DNA of 64,000 nucleotides from CAMFKD01 sp964436955 (GTDB taxonomy: Bacteria > Chlamydiota > Chlamydiia > Chlamydiales > JAJFMA01). Each line of letters starts with the position of its first letter. The stretch's first letter is position 1. Below the pieces are notes generated by a model. That model did not search any database. It had not been told where the DNA came from and was given only the letters and a program-made list of their open reading frames with translations. The translations under genes were made by a program, and so were the position numbers. The stretch lies in assembly GCA_964436955.1 (NCBI GenBank), contig CAYTFC010000003.1, positions 7,400 to 71,399 on the forward strand. The letters run 5' to 3'. Of this stretch, positions 16,622-25,880 are shown piece by piece.

Positions 16622-17059
16622 ATGGAAGCAACAGCAACAGGAAACAACGGTCCAATGGACAAAATTTGGGAAAAAGCAAATGAGTTAGTCGCTCAAGGGC
16701 AACAATTGTACCAAAATCGTAATGAGCCTACTACCCATTTAATCTTAGCTGAGGGAGCCTCTACCGTATTAAAGACTCTTACCATCGCAACGAGCGTTGT
16801 TTTGGGATTTCCAGGACTAGTCCTAGGGTTTTTAGGAGGCGTAGTTGTCAATGAGCTAAAGGACTTCGATTTGGTGGCACCACACATTAAGGATGCTGCC
16901 AATTTCTTTGATAGCCTTCGAGAAAAAAGCTCCGATTCTACAACTCAATTGATGAAAGATGCTCTTATCTTGGCTGGTACATATGCACTGCCATCTGTAG
17001 CGGCAGCTGCTATCGGCGCACGTGCAGGGCTTTATGCCGCTGAACGGCTTCACAACTAG
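16622..17059 (+). CDS. Small protein with long hydrophobic segments, inclusion-membrane-like
   Basis: 145 residues with two hydrophobic regions. The first is a long bilobed stretch near residues 50-78 (TIATSVVLGFPGLVLGFLGG); the second is near 118-140 (LPSVAAAAIGARAGLYA). A bilobed hydrophobic domain of 40-60 residues is the known hallmark of chlamydial inclusion-membrane proteins. Here the first lobe pair is shorter than classical, so this is only a possibility. TGGAG lies just upstream of ATG 16622. There is no signal peptide. The preceding 236 bases (16386-16621) show no convincing gene. Confidence 0.6.
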   Translation: MEATATGNNGPMDKIWEKANELVAQGQQLYQNRNEPTTHLILAEGASTVLKTLTIATSVVLGFPGLVLGFLGGVVVNELKDFDLVAPHIKDAANFFDSLREKSSDSTTQLMKDALILAGTYALPSVAAAAIGARAGLYAAERLHN

Positions 17060-17078
17060 ATATAGCAGACTTGTTCAC

Positions 17079-17984
17079 TTATGCCTCCCCCATGGATTGT
17101 CCAAGGAGGCATCTTATTTCCATCTTGCGTGCCGTTGCATCCAATAGGCCATTATCAAACCGTATGCTGCTGCTAGGGAATAGCAGGGCTATCGCCGATC
17201 CACCAAAGGAAAAATAACCTTTTTCTGCGCCTTTGGCATAGGTCTGATTCGGAGTAAAAGTTTGGGTAATAGTGCCCACGGAAGTGGCCCCAATTTCTAC
17301 ACACAGTACTTCGCCGAAAACATCTGACGCTAGAGTTGTCAGGATGCGCTTATTTTGCCAAAAGATAGCTGCATTTTTTCTAATAGCTAGTGGGTTTACT
17401 GAGTAGAGGTACCCATTGATCAATGTGCTTTCTGAGGGCACACAATCAATTGGAAAGTGAAAGCGATGGTAGTCGGAGGGACACAAGCGTCCAAGAACCA
17501 TACTGGCATTTTGATAACGCGCTGCTAAGGCATCATCATGCAAAAATTTGCCTAGATCAAATTGGGATCCTTTTACGTCAAAGGGCGTCGCCTTGCTAAT
17601 GTCATTATAGAAATAATAACGTCCATCGGTTGGCATAATGGCTGCATGAGATGCGATCGGGCGTGCTTCGGGTTTTAGCTCACGATAGAAAAAGTCATTA
17701 AACGATGTAAAAGCCTCAAGAGGTTTCAGGAATTCAGTGGTGTCGATAGCATATGCTTTTGTAAATGGAGCAATGCATTTGCGTGTGCAGCTAAGATTTT
17801 GATACCAGCCCATCAATCGCGAAAAAGCAGGATTGCGACACGCAAGACGTTGCAATGGCTCTGTCATCCAAGAAGAATATGTGCCTTGGCCGTAAAGCAA
17901 TCGCACAAAAAAATCACCGTATACCTTCTCGATGCACTCTTGGCCAGTGGTTCGATCGATATAGCGGATCGCATCAGCGACCAT
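17079..17984 (-). CDS. psd: Phosphatidylserine decarboxylase proenzyme
   Basis: A 301-residue enzyme that makes phosphatidylethanolamine from phosphatidylserine. Visible landmarks are FNDFFYRELKPEARPI near residue 95, MPTDGR, the PSDYHRFHFP motif with its conserved histidine, and VEIGATSVGTI. The C-terminal FGGS is the autocatalytic cleavage site at which a pyruvoyl group forms from the serine (canonical LGST). The length matches chlamydial Psd (CT699), and the position near mnmE/nth and secA is the chlamydial order. ATG 17984 is used. It lies 11 bp after the small secreted protein encoded upstream, so the two may be co-transcribed. Confidence 0.95.
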   Translation of the reverse strand: MVADAIRYIDRTTGQECIEKVYGDFFVRLLYGQGTYSSWMTEPLQRLACRNPAFSRLMGWYQNLSCTRKCIAPFTKAYAIDTTEFLKPLEAFTSFNDFFYRELKPEARPIASHAAIMPTDGRYYFYNDISKATPFDVKGSQFDLGKFLHDDALAARYQNASMVLGRLCPSDYHRFHFPIDCVPSESTLINGYLYSVNPLAIRKNAAIFWQNKRILTTLASDVFGEVLCVEIGATSVGTITQTFTPNQTYAKGAEKGYFSFGGSAIALLFPSSSIRFDNGLLDATARKMEIRCLLGQSMGEA

Positions 17985-17995
17985 CCAATAAACTC

Positions 17996-18406
17996 CTATG
18001 GTCTTGGTAGGCCTTTCTTTGAGGCGATTTGTGAGAAGAAGTTGAGTTCCTCTAACAAATCCGAATCGAAGAGATATTGTAGGTGCTGAGAATTGATCGA
18101 TTGCTGCACAAGATGTGCTGCTTTGACAAGCTGAATGATATTATCTTTATTTTGTTCGTCTTGGAGATAGCGGGCTTTGACCTTATAGTAGTCGGAAAGC
18201 TGACGTCGTAATTGCTTTTGATCAATGGCGCTTTTTTCAGTAACAGCGATGATGTCATCGAGCTGTCGTAATGGCGTACTTTCGGGACGGGCGATACCGC
18301 CCGGAGGTAAATCTTCGGTAGATGAATTAACCGGCCCAAACGAGGCGGCAGATACTAGCAAGACAAAGCTTACGCTGGCAATTAAGGCACATATAAAAGT
18401 CTTCAT
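17996..18406 (-). CDS. Small predicted secreted protein
   Basis: 136 residues beginning with a clear Sec signal peptide (MKTFICALIASVSFVLLVSAAS), probably cleaved near residue 20-22. The mature part is charged and mostly helical, with no recognisable domain and no lipobox. It is just upstream of psd in the same direction with an 11-bp gap. The role is unknown; a periplasmic location is inferred from the signal peptide. Confidence 0.65.
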   Translation of the reverse strand: MKTFICALIASVSFVLLVSAASFGPVNSSTEDLPPGGIARPESTPLRQLDDIIAVTEKSAIDQKQLRRQLSDYYKVKARYLQDEQNKDNIIQLVKAAHLVQQSINSQHLQYLFDSDLLEELNFFSQIASKKGLPRP

Positions 18407-18473
18407 TACTTCCCCAGGGGTTATAACCGAGGGAAAAGTCTACCTTGCCTAAGGTATTTTGTCAAAAAACTCG

Positions 18474-19130
18474 TTATTTAACGCAAAGTGCCATCAAGTA
18501 CCATGCCAAAGGACGAAAGCCTGTGGAAACCACTTCATCCGTCATGGAAAAGAGAAAGACCTGCTTAAAATGACGTGACAATAGCTGTTCGAATTCGATT
18601 GGCTCAAATTCATGCAGGTGCGTATCACGGCGTCTTTGCGATGCATAGGGTTGGGAAATTATATTAGGTGTGCCAATGATCGCGAAGCCATCATTTTTAG
18701 TCAATTTGTTATAGTTAGCAGCTACGATTTCGGTCTGTTCTTGTGTGAAATGTTCAATGACATCCATTGAAACCACAACGTCAAAAGTGGCATGATTGGG
18801 CGGGATAGACAGTAAATCGAGCTTTTCGAATGAGACGTTACTAATATCTTTGTGCGCTTCAGCATTTGCTAGCACTAAGTCCTCATCAAAATCGCCTCCC
18901 GTGACGTGGCTTGCGAACTTGCTCATAAAAACCGTCCCGTGTCCATGACCACATCCAGCATCTAAAACACAATGACTTTTCTTTAGAAATCGAATGCCGA
19001 ACTTGTAGCGAGCAAGCAAAATAAAGAAATCTAGCGGACTTTCTCGAAAAGTGATTCCCTCAACGTGGGATAGCATTTCTTTCAGTTGTCCATCAGCAGT
19101 ACGGAACAATTTTTGAGTAGGTTGTAGCAT
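18474..19130 (-). CDS. Class I SAM-dependent methyltransferase
   Basis: 218 residues with the Rossmann methyltransferase motifs. Motif I is CVLDAGCGHGHG, an acidic residue follows in GGDFDEDLV, then FDVVVSMDVIEHF (motif II/III) and FAIIGTPN after it. This is the Methyltransf_11/25 group, which methylates small molecules, quinones, lipids or sugars; the substrate cannot be told. It lies between the BI-1-like gene and the small secreted protein, all on the minus strand, but the upstream terminator hairpin suggests its own promoter. Confidence 0.85.
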   Translation of the reverse strand: MLQPTQKLFRTADGQLKEMLSHVEGITFRESPLDFFILLARYKFGIRFLKKSHCVLDAGCGHGHGTVFMSKFASHVTGGDFDEDLVLANAEAHKDISNVSFEKLDLLSIPPNHATFDVVVSMDVIEHFTQEQTEIVAANYNKLTKNDGFAIIGTPNIISQPYASQRRRDTHLHEFEPIEFEQLLSRHFKQVFLFSMTDEVVSTGFRPLAWYLMALCVK

Positions 19131-19137
19131 AAATCTC

Positions 19138-19170
19138 CAAAAAAAGGAGCTGCTAGTGTCCTAGCAGCTC
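19138..19170 (-). terminator. Intrinsic terminator of the BI-1-like gene
   Basis: GAGCTGCTAG (19147-19156) pairs perfectly with CTAGCAGCTC (19161-19170) around TGTC. On the minus strand the stem is followed directly by a run of T (complement of the A-run at 19139-19145). This is a textbook Rho-independent terminator for the gene at 19178-19921. Confidence 0.9.
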
Positions 19171-19177
19171 GTAAGAA

Positions 19178-19921
19178 TTAACGGTCACGTATTTTTGCCA
19201 GCAAGCGTAAGATTTCTAGGTACAGCCATACGAGCGTTACCATTAATCCAAATGCTGCGTACCAGTCCATGTATTGTGGTAGGCGCTTTGATGCGGCTCC
19301 TTGTTCGATGAAATCGAAGTCGAGCACAAGATTTAAAGCTGCGATGGCTACTACAAACACGCTAAATGCGATTCCCCAAACACCGCCGCCATTCATTAAT
19401 GGCACGTTTACGCCGAAGAAGCCCAGTGCAATTGTGACTAAATAAAAGATGGCGATGCCGGCAGTTGCCGCAACGATGCCCATACGAAACTTGTCGGTGA
19501 CTTGAATGATTCCAGACTTATAGAGAAAGAGCATACCAGCCAGCGTGCCAAAGGTCAGCGCCACGGCTTGGATTACAATTCCTGGATAGCTGGCTTCTAT
19601 TACTGAGGAAATTCCACCAATAAATACACCTTCAAGGAGGGCATAGATCGGAGCAGTAATGGGAGCCCATTCCTTTTTAAAGATTGTGACCATGGCCACG
19701 ATAAAGCCACCGATTGCACCCACCATGGTATAGGTTCCTACGGCTGCTTGTCCACCTTTGGCAAACACGCTCCATGTGTATCCTGCCCCTACTAGCAGCA
19801 GCAGTAGCAGCAAAATGGTTTTGTTGACAGCTCCGGAAATGGTCATCATTCCTTGCTGAGGGGTAGTTGTAGGGGTACTAGAAAAGACATCAGCTGACAG
19901 AGCTGGATTGGATGTGCGCAT
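19178..19921 (-). CDS. Bax inhibitor-1/YccA family integral membrane protein
   Basis: 247 residues with about seven membrane segments, including NKTILLLLLLLVGAGYTWSV, AIGGFIVAMVTI, VALTFGTLAGMLFLY and GIAIFYLVTIALGFFG. The C-terminal acidic DFDFIEQGA and PQYMDWYAAFGLMVTLVWLYLE blocks are typical of the BI-1/YccA family (UPF0005). Relatives modulate proteases (YccA with FtsH) or calcium leak; the role here is unknown. I chose ATG 19921 because GGGAGAGG lies six to seven bases upstream; a longer frame to 19951 has no SD. C. trachomatis has a YccA-family gene as well. Confidence 0.9.
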   Translation of the reverse strand: MRTSNPALSADVFSSTPTTTPQQGMMTISGAVNKTILLLLLLLVGAGYTWSVFAKGGQAAVGTYTMVGAIGGFIVAMVTIFKKEWAPITAPIYALLEGVFIGGISSVIEASYPGIVIQAVALTFGTLAGMLFLYKSGIIQVTDKFRMGIVAATAGIAIFYLVTIALGFFGVNVPLMNGGGVWGIAFSVFVVAIAALNLVLDFDFIEQGAASKRLPQYMDWYAAFGLMVTLVWLYLEILRLLAKIRDR

Positions 19922-20069
19922 AGCGACCTCTCCCGTTAAGTTGTTACACACTAAAGATCAATGATACGCCCTGTATTTTATTATGTCCACCACCCAAAAA
20001 AATAGCGCGAAAAATGCTCCATTCAAAGTAAGCTTGCCCACTTAAGTCAAAAAAATGGAGATTGTTTTA

Positions 20070-21020
20070 ATGAAAAGTTTGTCTAGGGCTATCGCAGAAG
20101 ACATCAAGAAAGCGCATGAGGAACATCTCGTGCAGCAGGCGATAGAAAATCCTGAAAATGGTGATGGAGAAATCAATTTCCTGAATGACATTGCAGAAGC
20201 TCTGGAAAATACTCTCACTGCATGTGAGCCTGGTGCCCAAGGCGAGCCTTATCACCTTGATGTGGTAGAAGAAGAGGATTTCGAGGACGAAGAAGACGAG
20301 GCCGATGTATTAGATGATACCCCAAACGAATATGAGGTCTACATGGAGGTGTATCAGTATGTCATTGGCATGGCTGGATATCTCGTAAACCAGGAAGCCC
20401 TTCTTGAGACCTATCCGGTCCTAAGACAATATCGTATGTTTTTGCACGGCGCTGTGTTGGATAGTCAACCAGACCATCCCGAAAGTACCGTGTCACAATC
20501 TTATTTTAATTTCTGGAGTACCTTCGATTGTCGCATTGGTAACACCGGCGAAACCCTGGGTTTGGTTGTTCGTGAAACAATTATTGAGCTCGAACAAGCC
20601 GATGCTAGTACCATGCATTTTCTGGATCTTGCGAATGCTTCGCGCATGGGGATCTATGTGCATTGTGGCTTCGATGAGGGTAATATGATCTTGGAGGAAT
20701 TGGGCTCCGCTACTCAGATGATGGCCCAAACTCCATGGGACGATGATTATCAAGGACGCTCTGGAGAACTATGGTTCGTGCGCATTTTACCGCCTCTTGG
20801 AAGCTCAGCCTGTCATGTCATGGTTACAACGCCATATATATTGCAGTCAGAATGCCGGGATGATTTTATGGAACTTATTGACGGCATGACCAATTTTTAT
20901 GATTTTATGAAGTATGGACCTACTCCTCACTATTGGTTGGACTATCTGACGAAGGTACCAAGCATGGTTGATGAGGATCGCGGGGTTATCTTTCTGGAAC
21001 ATGCGCCGTCCGCGGGTTGA
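20070..21020 (+). CDS. Acidic hypothetical protein upstream of secA
   Basis: A 316-residue acidic protein I do not recognise. Residues about 70-90 are almost all Asp/Glu (EEEDFEDEEDEAD), separating a short helical N-terminus from a globular domain containing YVIGMAGYLV, RMGIYVHCGFDEGNM and WFVRILPPLG. It has no signal peptide or membrane segment. I prefer ATG 20070, with TGGAG eight bases upstream; ATG 20055 would add five residues. Chlamydia has an unknown gene (CT700) between psd and secA, so positional equivalence is possible, but I cannot confirm homology. Confidence 0.7.
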   Translation: MKSLSRAIAEDIKKAHEEHLVQQAIENPENGDGEINFLNDIAEALENTLTACEPGAQGEPYHLDVVEEEDFEDEEDEADVLDDTPNEYEVYMEVYQYVIGMAGYLVNQEALLETYPVLRQYRMFLHGAVLDSQPDHPESTVSQSYFNFWSTFDCRIGNTGETLGLVVRETIIELEQADASTMHFLDLANASRMGIYVHCGFDEGNMILEELGSATQMMAQTPWDDDYQGRSGELWFVRILPPLGSSACHVMVTTPYILQSECRDDFMELIDGMTNFYDFMKYGPTPHYWLDYLTKVPSMVDEDRGVIFLEHAPSAG

Positions 21021-21145
21021 CAATTCGACTTGCTCGTAGCTTCCGCGAAGCGGCATATTAAGTCGGGTTGAAATTAATCCCGTGGAGAGGTAAAATTTCT
21101 AATTAACTAGTAATGAGTTCTAAAGCTCCAAAAAAGTGATGCATT

Positions 21146-24100
21146 ATGCTTTCATTTCTCAAGCGATTTTTCGGCACTGCACAGGACCGTAATGTACGTA
21201 AGTTTCGCAAAATTGTTGAAAAAATCAATCAATGGGAACAAAAGTTTCTAGATCTTTCCGACGATGAACTGCGTGGCAAAACAAACGAATTTCGCGAGCG
21301 CATAGCTAAGGGTGAAACGCTCGATGAGCTTCTTCCTGAAGCGTATGCCGTTGTGAAGGTTGCTTGCAGACGTCTGATGGGTACAGAAGTCCATGTGTCG
21401 GGTTACGATCAGAAATGGGATATGATTCCTTACGATGTACAGCTGATTGGTGGCATTGCCATGCATAGCGGAACAATCTCAGAGATGATGACTGGTGAGG
21501 GAAAAACTCTTACAGCGGTGCTTCCACTTTATTTGAACGCCCTGACAGGCAAGCCTGTTCATTTGGTTACTGTTAACGACTATCTCGCTGAACGTGACTG
21601 TCAGTGGGTCGGAACCATCCTACGTTGGCTAGGCCTTACGACGGGCGCTCTCACTAATGCCACACCCATAGAACAGCGTAAGCAGACATATAATTGCGAT
21701 GTTGTCTATGGCACAGCCTCAGAATTTGGTTTTGACTATCTGCGTGATAACAGCATGGTCATGAATAAGAATGAGCAAGTCCAGCGTGGCTATTTCTTTG
21801 CTATCATAGATGAAGTGGACTCTGTCCTTATTGACGAAGCACGTACGCCTTTAATTATCTCCGGACCTTCGCCAGTAAGCCGTCAAATGTATGACCAATT
21901 GGAAGCTGGTGTAGCGGCCCTTGTTAAGCGGCAGCGAGATTTGTGCAACACCTTAGCCACCGATGCGCGTAAAATTTTGGAAGAAGTTCAAAAAGCGCGC
22001 GAAAACGATACTTTCGATAAAAAGATGGGCGAAAAAGAGCGGGAAGCTCTTCATAAGTTATGGCTTGTCACTAAAGGGACTCCGCGAAACAAGGTTCTCA
22101 AACGTCTTAAGGAAGATCCTGATGTCCGCGCAGGCATCGATGAATGGGATCTATTTTACTATACGGACCAAAACAAGCCTGATAAGCACATAGCCATTTC
22201 TCAGATGTATATTACTGTCGATGAGAAAGCCAGTGAGTATGAACTCACCGATAAGGGCATTACAGCTTGGGAAGAGGCCAGCAGTGGCGAGGTTTCCAGC
22301 AGCGACTTTATCATGCTCGATCTGGGCTATGAATATCACAAAATCGATCAAGACCCAGCTCTAGATGACGAAGCTAAGTTACGGGAACGTCTAGCCATCC
22401 AAGAGGAAGACACCAAACGCAAAGAACGTGCACACAACTTGCGCCAACTTCTGCGTGCTCACTTGCTAATGGAACGTGATGTCGATTACATGGTTCAAGA
22501 AGGCAAAGTTATCATCGTTGATGAACACACTGGCCGTCCACAGCCTGGACGTCGTTTCAGTGATGGTCTACATCAGGCAATAGAAGCCAAAGAGGGCGTT
22601 CCTATCCAGCGTGAAACGCAAACTTACGCCACGATTACACTACAGAACTACTTCCGTATGTATGAAAAGCTGTCCGGAATGACGGGTACAGCAAACACAG
22701 AAGCCGGCGAGTTTAAGGAAATCTATAAATTGGATGTTTTGGAAATTCCAACGCATAAAACATGCGTTCGCAAGGATTTCCATGATGAGATTTATATGAC
22801 CGAGCGCGAGAAGTATAATGCTATTCTGAAGGAAGTGCGGGACATTAACTCACAAGGACGCCCCATATTAATTGGTACAGAATCTGTTGAGGTTTCCGAA
22901 AAGCTTTCCCGAATCTTTAAGCAAAATGGCCTTGAACACACCGTTTTGAATGCGAAATATCATGAACGTGAAGCAGAAATTATAGCTCTTGCGGGGCAGC
23001 GTGGTGCCATCACAATTGCCACTAACATGGCCGGTCGTGGAACGGATATTAAGTTGGGAAGCGGAGTTGCGGATGTCGGCGGTCTCTATGTTATGGGTAC
23101 CACACGCCACCAGTCCCGACGTATCGACAGGCAGTTGAGAGGTCGATGCGCACGTCAAGGCGATCCTGGCACATCGAAGTTCTATGTGTCGTTTGAAGAT
23201 CAGCTTTTGCGTCTATTCGCATCGCCAACATTGACTGGGATTTTGCAGAAATTACGCCCGCCTGAAGGCGAGCCCATTTCTGCACGTATGTTGGATAAAT
23301 CCATCGAGACCGCACAGAAACGCGTTGAGCAGCGCAACTATACCATTCGTAAGCATACGCTAGAATACGACGATGTGATGAACAAGCAGCGTCAGGCTAT
23401 TTACGAATTCCGTAATGAAGTATTGCAATCGGAAGACATTGAATCCATAGCTTTAGAATTATTGCATACGGTTTGCTTGGCAGCGGGTGAAGATTATTTC
23501 CAGAGTCGTAGTCAAGAAAATGCGTGGGATCCAGAAGGCTATCGTCTTTGGCTCTTAGAGCATTTTCCTGTATCGTTTGAAGAAGGTGAGTTTGATGACG
23601 AGTATTCTGATGTCGATCATCTAGCGCAAAAAGCTTCAGATAAAATTGTGAAAGCATTTACTGAGAAGCTTGCTCGCGAAAATGCGAAGGTTCCTGTTGC
23701 ATCTGATGGTACGCGCCCTAACATAGCGAACAGAGCTATTCGCGACTTGATGATCCGTAAAATTGACAGCCGTTGGCAGGAACATCTTCTAACGATGGAC
23801 CATTTGCGTGCCGATGTTAGTTTGCGTACGGTTGGTCAGCGTGATCCATTGATGGAGTTTAAACATGAAGCATTTCAGTTATTTAGTGATCTTTCGATCA
23901 ATTTGCGTACAGACATTGCGCATGACATGTTCCGTTTTGAAATCATTACGCAGCAGCAAGCCAGTTTGCAGCAGCTTTTAAGTCGTCTGCACATGGAAAC
24001 CAACCGCTCATTCCTGACAGAGTTGGAAGGTTTGCAGCCCTTACCACAGTCAGCGCAGGCTCCAACCAATGGCAAGCCAATGCTAGATCCCGAAATGCCT

Positions 24101-24211
24101 GAGAAGCTTGAGCCGGTTACAGTAGAGCAACGAGTAGGGCGTAACGACTTGTGTCCTTGTGGAAGTGGCCTCAAGTATAAAAAGTGCCACGGTAGAGGCA
24201 AAGAGGAGTAG
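21146..24211 (+). CDS. secA: Protein translocase ATPase SecA
   Basis: The 1021-residue motor of Sec-dependent protein export. The DEAD-type motor has MTGEGKT (Walker A, near residue 113-119) and IDEVDSVLIDEA (Walker B, near 220). NMAGRGTDIKLG and QLRGRCARQGDPG form the second motor half. The C-terminal SEC-C zinc motif is RNDLCPCGSGLKYKKCHG. It is longer than E. coli SecA (901 residues) because of added charged helical sequence near residues 250-440, as in chlamydial SecA. It lies downstream of the acidic hypothetical gene and before the palindromic element. Confidence 0.98.
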   Translation: MLSFLKRFFGTAQDRNVRKFRKIVEKINQWEQKFLDLSDDELRGKTNEFRERIAKGETLDELLPEAYAVVKVACRRLMGTEVHVSGYDQKWDMIPYDVQLIGGIAMHSGTISEMMTGEGKTLTAVLPLYLNALTGKPVHLVTVNDYLAERDCQWVGTILRWLGLTTGALTNATPIEQRKQTYNCDVVYGTASEFGFDYLRDNSMVMNKNEQVQRGYFFAIIDEVDSVLIDEARTPLIISGPSPVSRQMYDQLEAGVAALVKRQRDLCNTLATDARKILEEVQKARENDTFDKKMGEKEREALHKLWLVTKGTPRNKVLKRLKEDPDVRAGIDEWDLFYYTDQNKPDKHIAISQMYITVDEKASEYELTDKGITAWEEASSGEVSSSDFIMLDLGYEYHKIDQDPALDDEAKLRERLAIQEEDTKRKERAHNLRQLLRAHLLMERDVDYMVQEGKVIIVDEHTGRPQPGRRFSDGLHQAIEAKEGVPIQRETQTYATITLQNYFRMYEKLSGMTGTANTEAGEFKEIYKLDVLEIPTHKTCVRKDFHDEIYMTEREKYNAILKEVRDINSQGRPILIGTESVEVSEKLSRIFKQNGLEHTVLNAKYHEREAEIIALAGQRGAITIATNMAGRGTDIKLGSGVADVGGLYVMGTTRHQSRRIDRQLRGRCARQGDPGTSKFYVSFEDQLLRLFASPTLTGILQKLRPPEGEPISARMLDKSIETAQKRVEQRNYTIRKHTLEYDDVMNKQRQAIYEFRNEVLQSEDIESIALELLHTVCLAAGEDYFQSRSQENAWDPEGYRLWLLEHFPVSFEEGEFDDEYSDVDHLAQKASDKIVKAFTEKLARENAKVPVASDGTRPNIANRAIRDLMIRKIDSRWQEHLLTMDHLRADVSLRTVGQRDPLMEFKHEAFQLFSDLSINLRTDIAHDMFRFEIITQQQASLQQLLSRLHMETNRSFLTELEGLQPLPQSAQAPTNGKPMLDPEMPEKLEPVTVEQRVGRNDLCPCGSGLKYKKCHGRGKEE

Positions 24212-24288
24212 TCCCTTTGAGATAATTGCATAAGTCGGGTTGGCTTTTTCCGCTTTGTAAATAGACTTAGAAAGACATTATTTGTTCG

Positions 24289-24536
24289 AAAACCCCAAAA
24301 GGGGTTTCAAAATAATAGCCATGGGTAAGAACCCCGAGGGGTCGCAACCCATGGTATTGGCAATAGAATTCTGAACCCCGAACGGGGTTCCATATTTTTA
24401 AAATCCTATTTAAGACGTGCTGTGGATGATATTGAACCCGCTTCGGGGTTCGAGTTCTTCTCGCATTTTCCATGGGTTACGACCTCTTTCGAGGTCTTAC
24501 CCATGGCTATTATTTTGAAACCCCTTTGGGGGTTTT
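24289..24536. repeat. Nested palindromic element with 42-bp terminal inverted repeats
   Basis: This fills most of the 426-base gap after secA. Arms 24289-24330 and 24495-24536 are complementary at about 41 of 42 positions and include TTCAAAATAATAGCCATGGG and its complement. A second inner pair around AACCCATGG/CCATGGGTT is visible. Small hairpins of the form ACCCC-loop-GGGGT occur at 24291-24306, 24373-24390, 24434-24451 and 24519-24536, and a GACCTC-loop-GAGGTC hairpin at 24481-24496. No open reading frame of substance was seen. It could be a MITE-like repeat or a highly structured RNA. AGCCGC-TTT-GCGGCT at 24538-24552 forms a further hairpin just outside. Confidence 0.85.
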
Positions 24537-24637
24537 CAGCCGCTTTGCGGCTAATAATCAAAGACATAAAGCATAAACAATTTTAGAGATCAAAGAGACG
24601 AAAGGGACAGATGCCCGTTGCGCCCCTTTAACTTAGA

Positions 24638-25123
24638 TTAAGCGGTTTGTTCGTCGAGTCCCTTAAGGACTTTGCAACCTAGGCCTAGAAGGGCTAACCC
24701 ACTGCTTAGATACACATACCAGTAGTCCCCGTTCCAGTTCAACGTGAAGACTCCGTTTTGCGAGAATAGCCAAAGCACTAACCCAAATAAGAAAAAGACC
24801 GAACCGCCCAGTAAAAACAACAAAGAAGAGAATACCGTTGTGCTATCCGACGTGTTAACATTCTCTTCGCTTACCACGTCCTCTTCTTCTTCCACCACAC
24901 GTTTGCCCAAACCTTCAAAAGGTGGCTGCGGAGCTTTCGCGGGTTTCGCCTCTTGCAACATGGCATAGGGAGGCGCTAAAGGATCTACGCCTTGTTTTTT
25001 CTTGGCCTGCTTGGGGTTTGCCCCTTCTTTTAGACTCGCTCCACAATAGGTACATTGGTCGACTGCTAGTGAAAGACTTCCGTCGCAGTTCCAGCATAGC
25101 CGTTTCTTGGGTGTTGCACTCAT
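24638..25123 (-). CDS. Zinc-ribbon membrane protein of unknown function
   Basis: 161 residues from the preferred ATG at 25123 (MSATPKKRLCWNC). Two CxxC pairs (CWNC and CTYC, 13 residues apart) form a zinc ribbon. A charged linker rich in Ala, Pro and Lys follows, then an acidic run (VVEEEEDVVSEE). Two hydrophobic helices close the protein (SLLFLLGGSVFFLFGLVLWLF and VYLSSGLALLGLG). Zinc-ribbon/two-TM proteins of this kind are common and mostly uncharacterised. It is divergent from the lipoprotein gene at 25200; the frame continues to 25186, but that would overlap the divergent promoter. Confidence 0.7.
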   Translation of the reverse strand: MSATPKKRLCWNCDGSLSLAVDQCTYCGASLKEGANPKQAKKKQGVDPLAPPYAMLQEAKPAKAPQPPFEGLGKRVVEEEEDVVSEENVNTSDSTTVFSSLLFLLGGSVFFLFGLVLWLFSQNGVFTLNWNGDYWYVYLSSGLALLGLGCKVLKGLDEQTA

Positions 25124-25199
25124 CGCCGTCGCTTGGTATATGGGGTTAGCATTACATCTATCGCTTAAACGTCGCATTTCTTTCAAGGGACATTTGCGT

Positions 25200-25880
25200 G
25201 TGAAGACGGCTCTCTCTCTGGTGACTGCTTCTTTCCTATTAATCAGTCTAGCAGGCTGTATGCCGTATCGCTATCATACACGAGATGTTGTTGCCTGTCA
25301 GGAAGAATGTGAGCCTATTTGCCATGTCTGTCGCGAACAAGCGCGCGATCACTGGCTATATGACATCATTCCACGCCATCGAACTCAAATTTACTGGTAT
25401 GATGTCGGACATTGGATCACATGGGCGCTATTCGGTAATGACGATGACGGTATTTTTGGTGAAGAACCAACCTCTCATTTTTACTGCAATGAATCCCCCT
25501 CACTTTGGAAGGCGACTGCATGGGGATGCCGCAATTCACTACACAACTTTTGTTTCTATGTGATCGGTTCAGCATACGAAGAGAATGATGAATTCACAGT
25601 TCTCCGTCTTACGCCGACTTACGGAGAAGCTTTTGTACATCGTCCCTCTGCTGACACCGTTTTTGCTGGGGATGGCTCGTCCCTCTACTTAGCTCTTCAC
25701 GGATGCAAGCCATTTCTATCCGCGCGCATCGTGTGGAGTAAATATCGTGAAACGAGATTCTACGTTGGTTGGCGCTGCCGGGGAAATTTTGGTATCCGTT
25801 TCAATCCGCTAGCTCACAGAAAAATAAAACCCGCGATACACAAAATAGCGGACACCGGATATCATAGCGACCACATCTAA
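25200..25880 (+). CDS. Predicted lipoprotein, cysteine-rich
   Basis: 226 residues with a lipoprotein signal peptide ending LISLAGC, the lipobox cysteine falling at about residue 20. The N-terminal part of the mature protein is rich in cysteines (CQEECEPICHVCREQ); the C-terminal half is beta-like with several aromatic residues. I chose GTG 25200 because AAGGGA lies nine bases upstream and it places the lipobox correctly; the frame is open to 25107 but would then overlap the divergent gene. It precedes lpdA with an overlapping stop/start. Function is unknown. Confidence 0.7.
   Translation: MKTALSLVTASFLLISLAGCMPYRYHTRDVVACQEECEPICHVCREQARDHWLYDIIPRHRTQIYWYDVGHWITWALFGNDDDGIFGEEPTSHFYCNESPSLWKATAWGCRNSLHNFCFYVIGSAYEENDEFTVLRLTPTYGEAFVHRPSADTVFAGDGSSLYLALHGCKPFLSARIVWSKYRETRFYVGWRCRGNFGIRFNPLAHRKIKPAIHKIADTGYHSDHI

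Noticed and set aside
21017..21061. TTGACA-like sequence as a secA promoter
   Set aside because: No -10 element at acceptable spacing was found.
24291..24451. Repeated ACCCC/GGGGT hairpins looking like a short array
   Set aside because: Units vary in sequence and spacing and are themselves palindromic; no uniform spacers and no cas genes, so not CRISPR.
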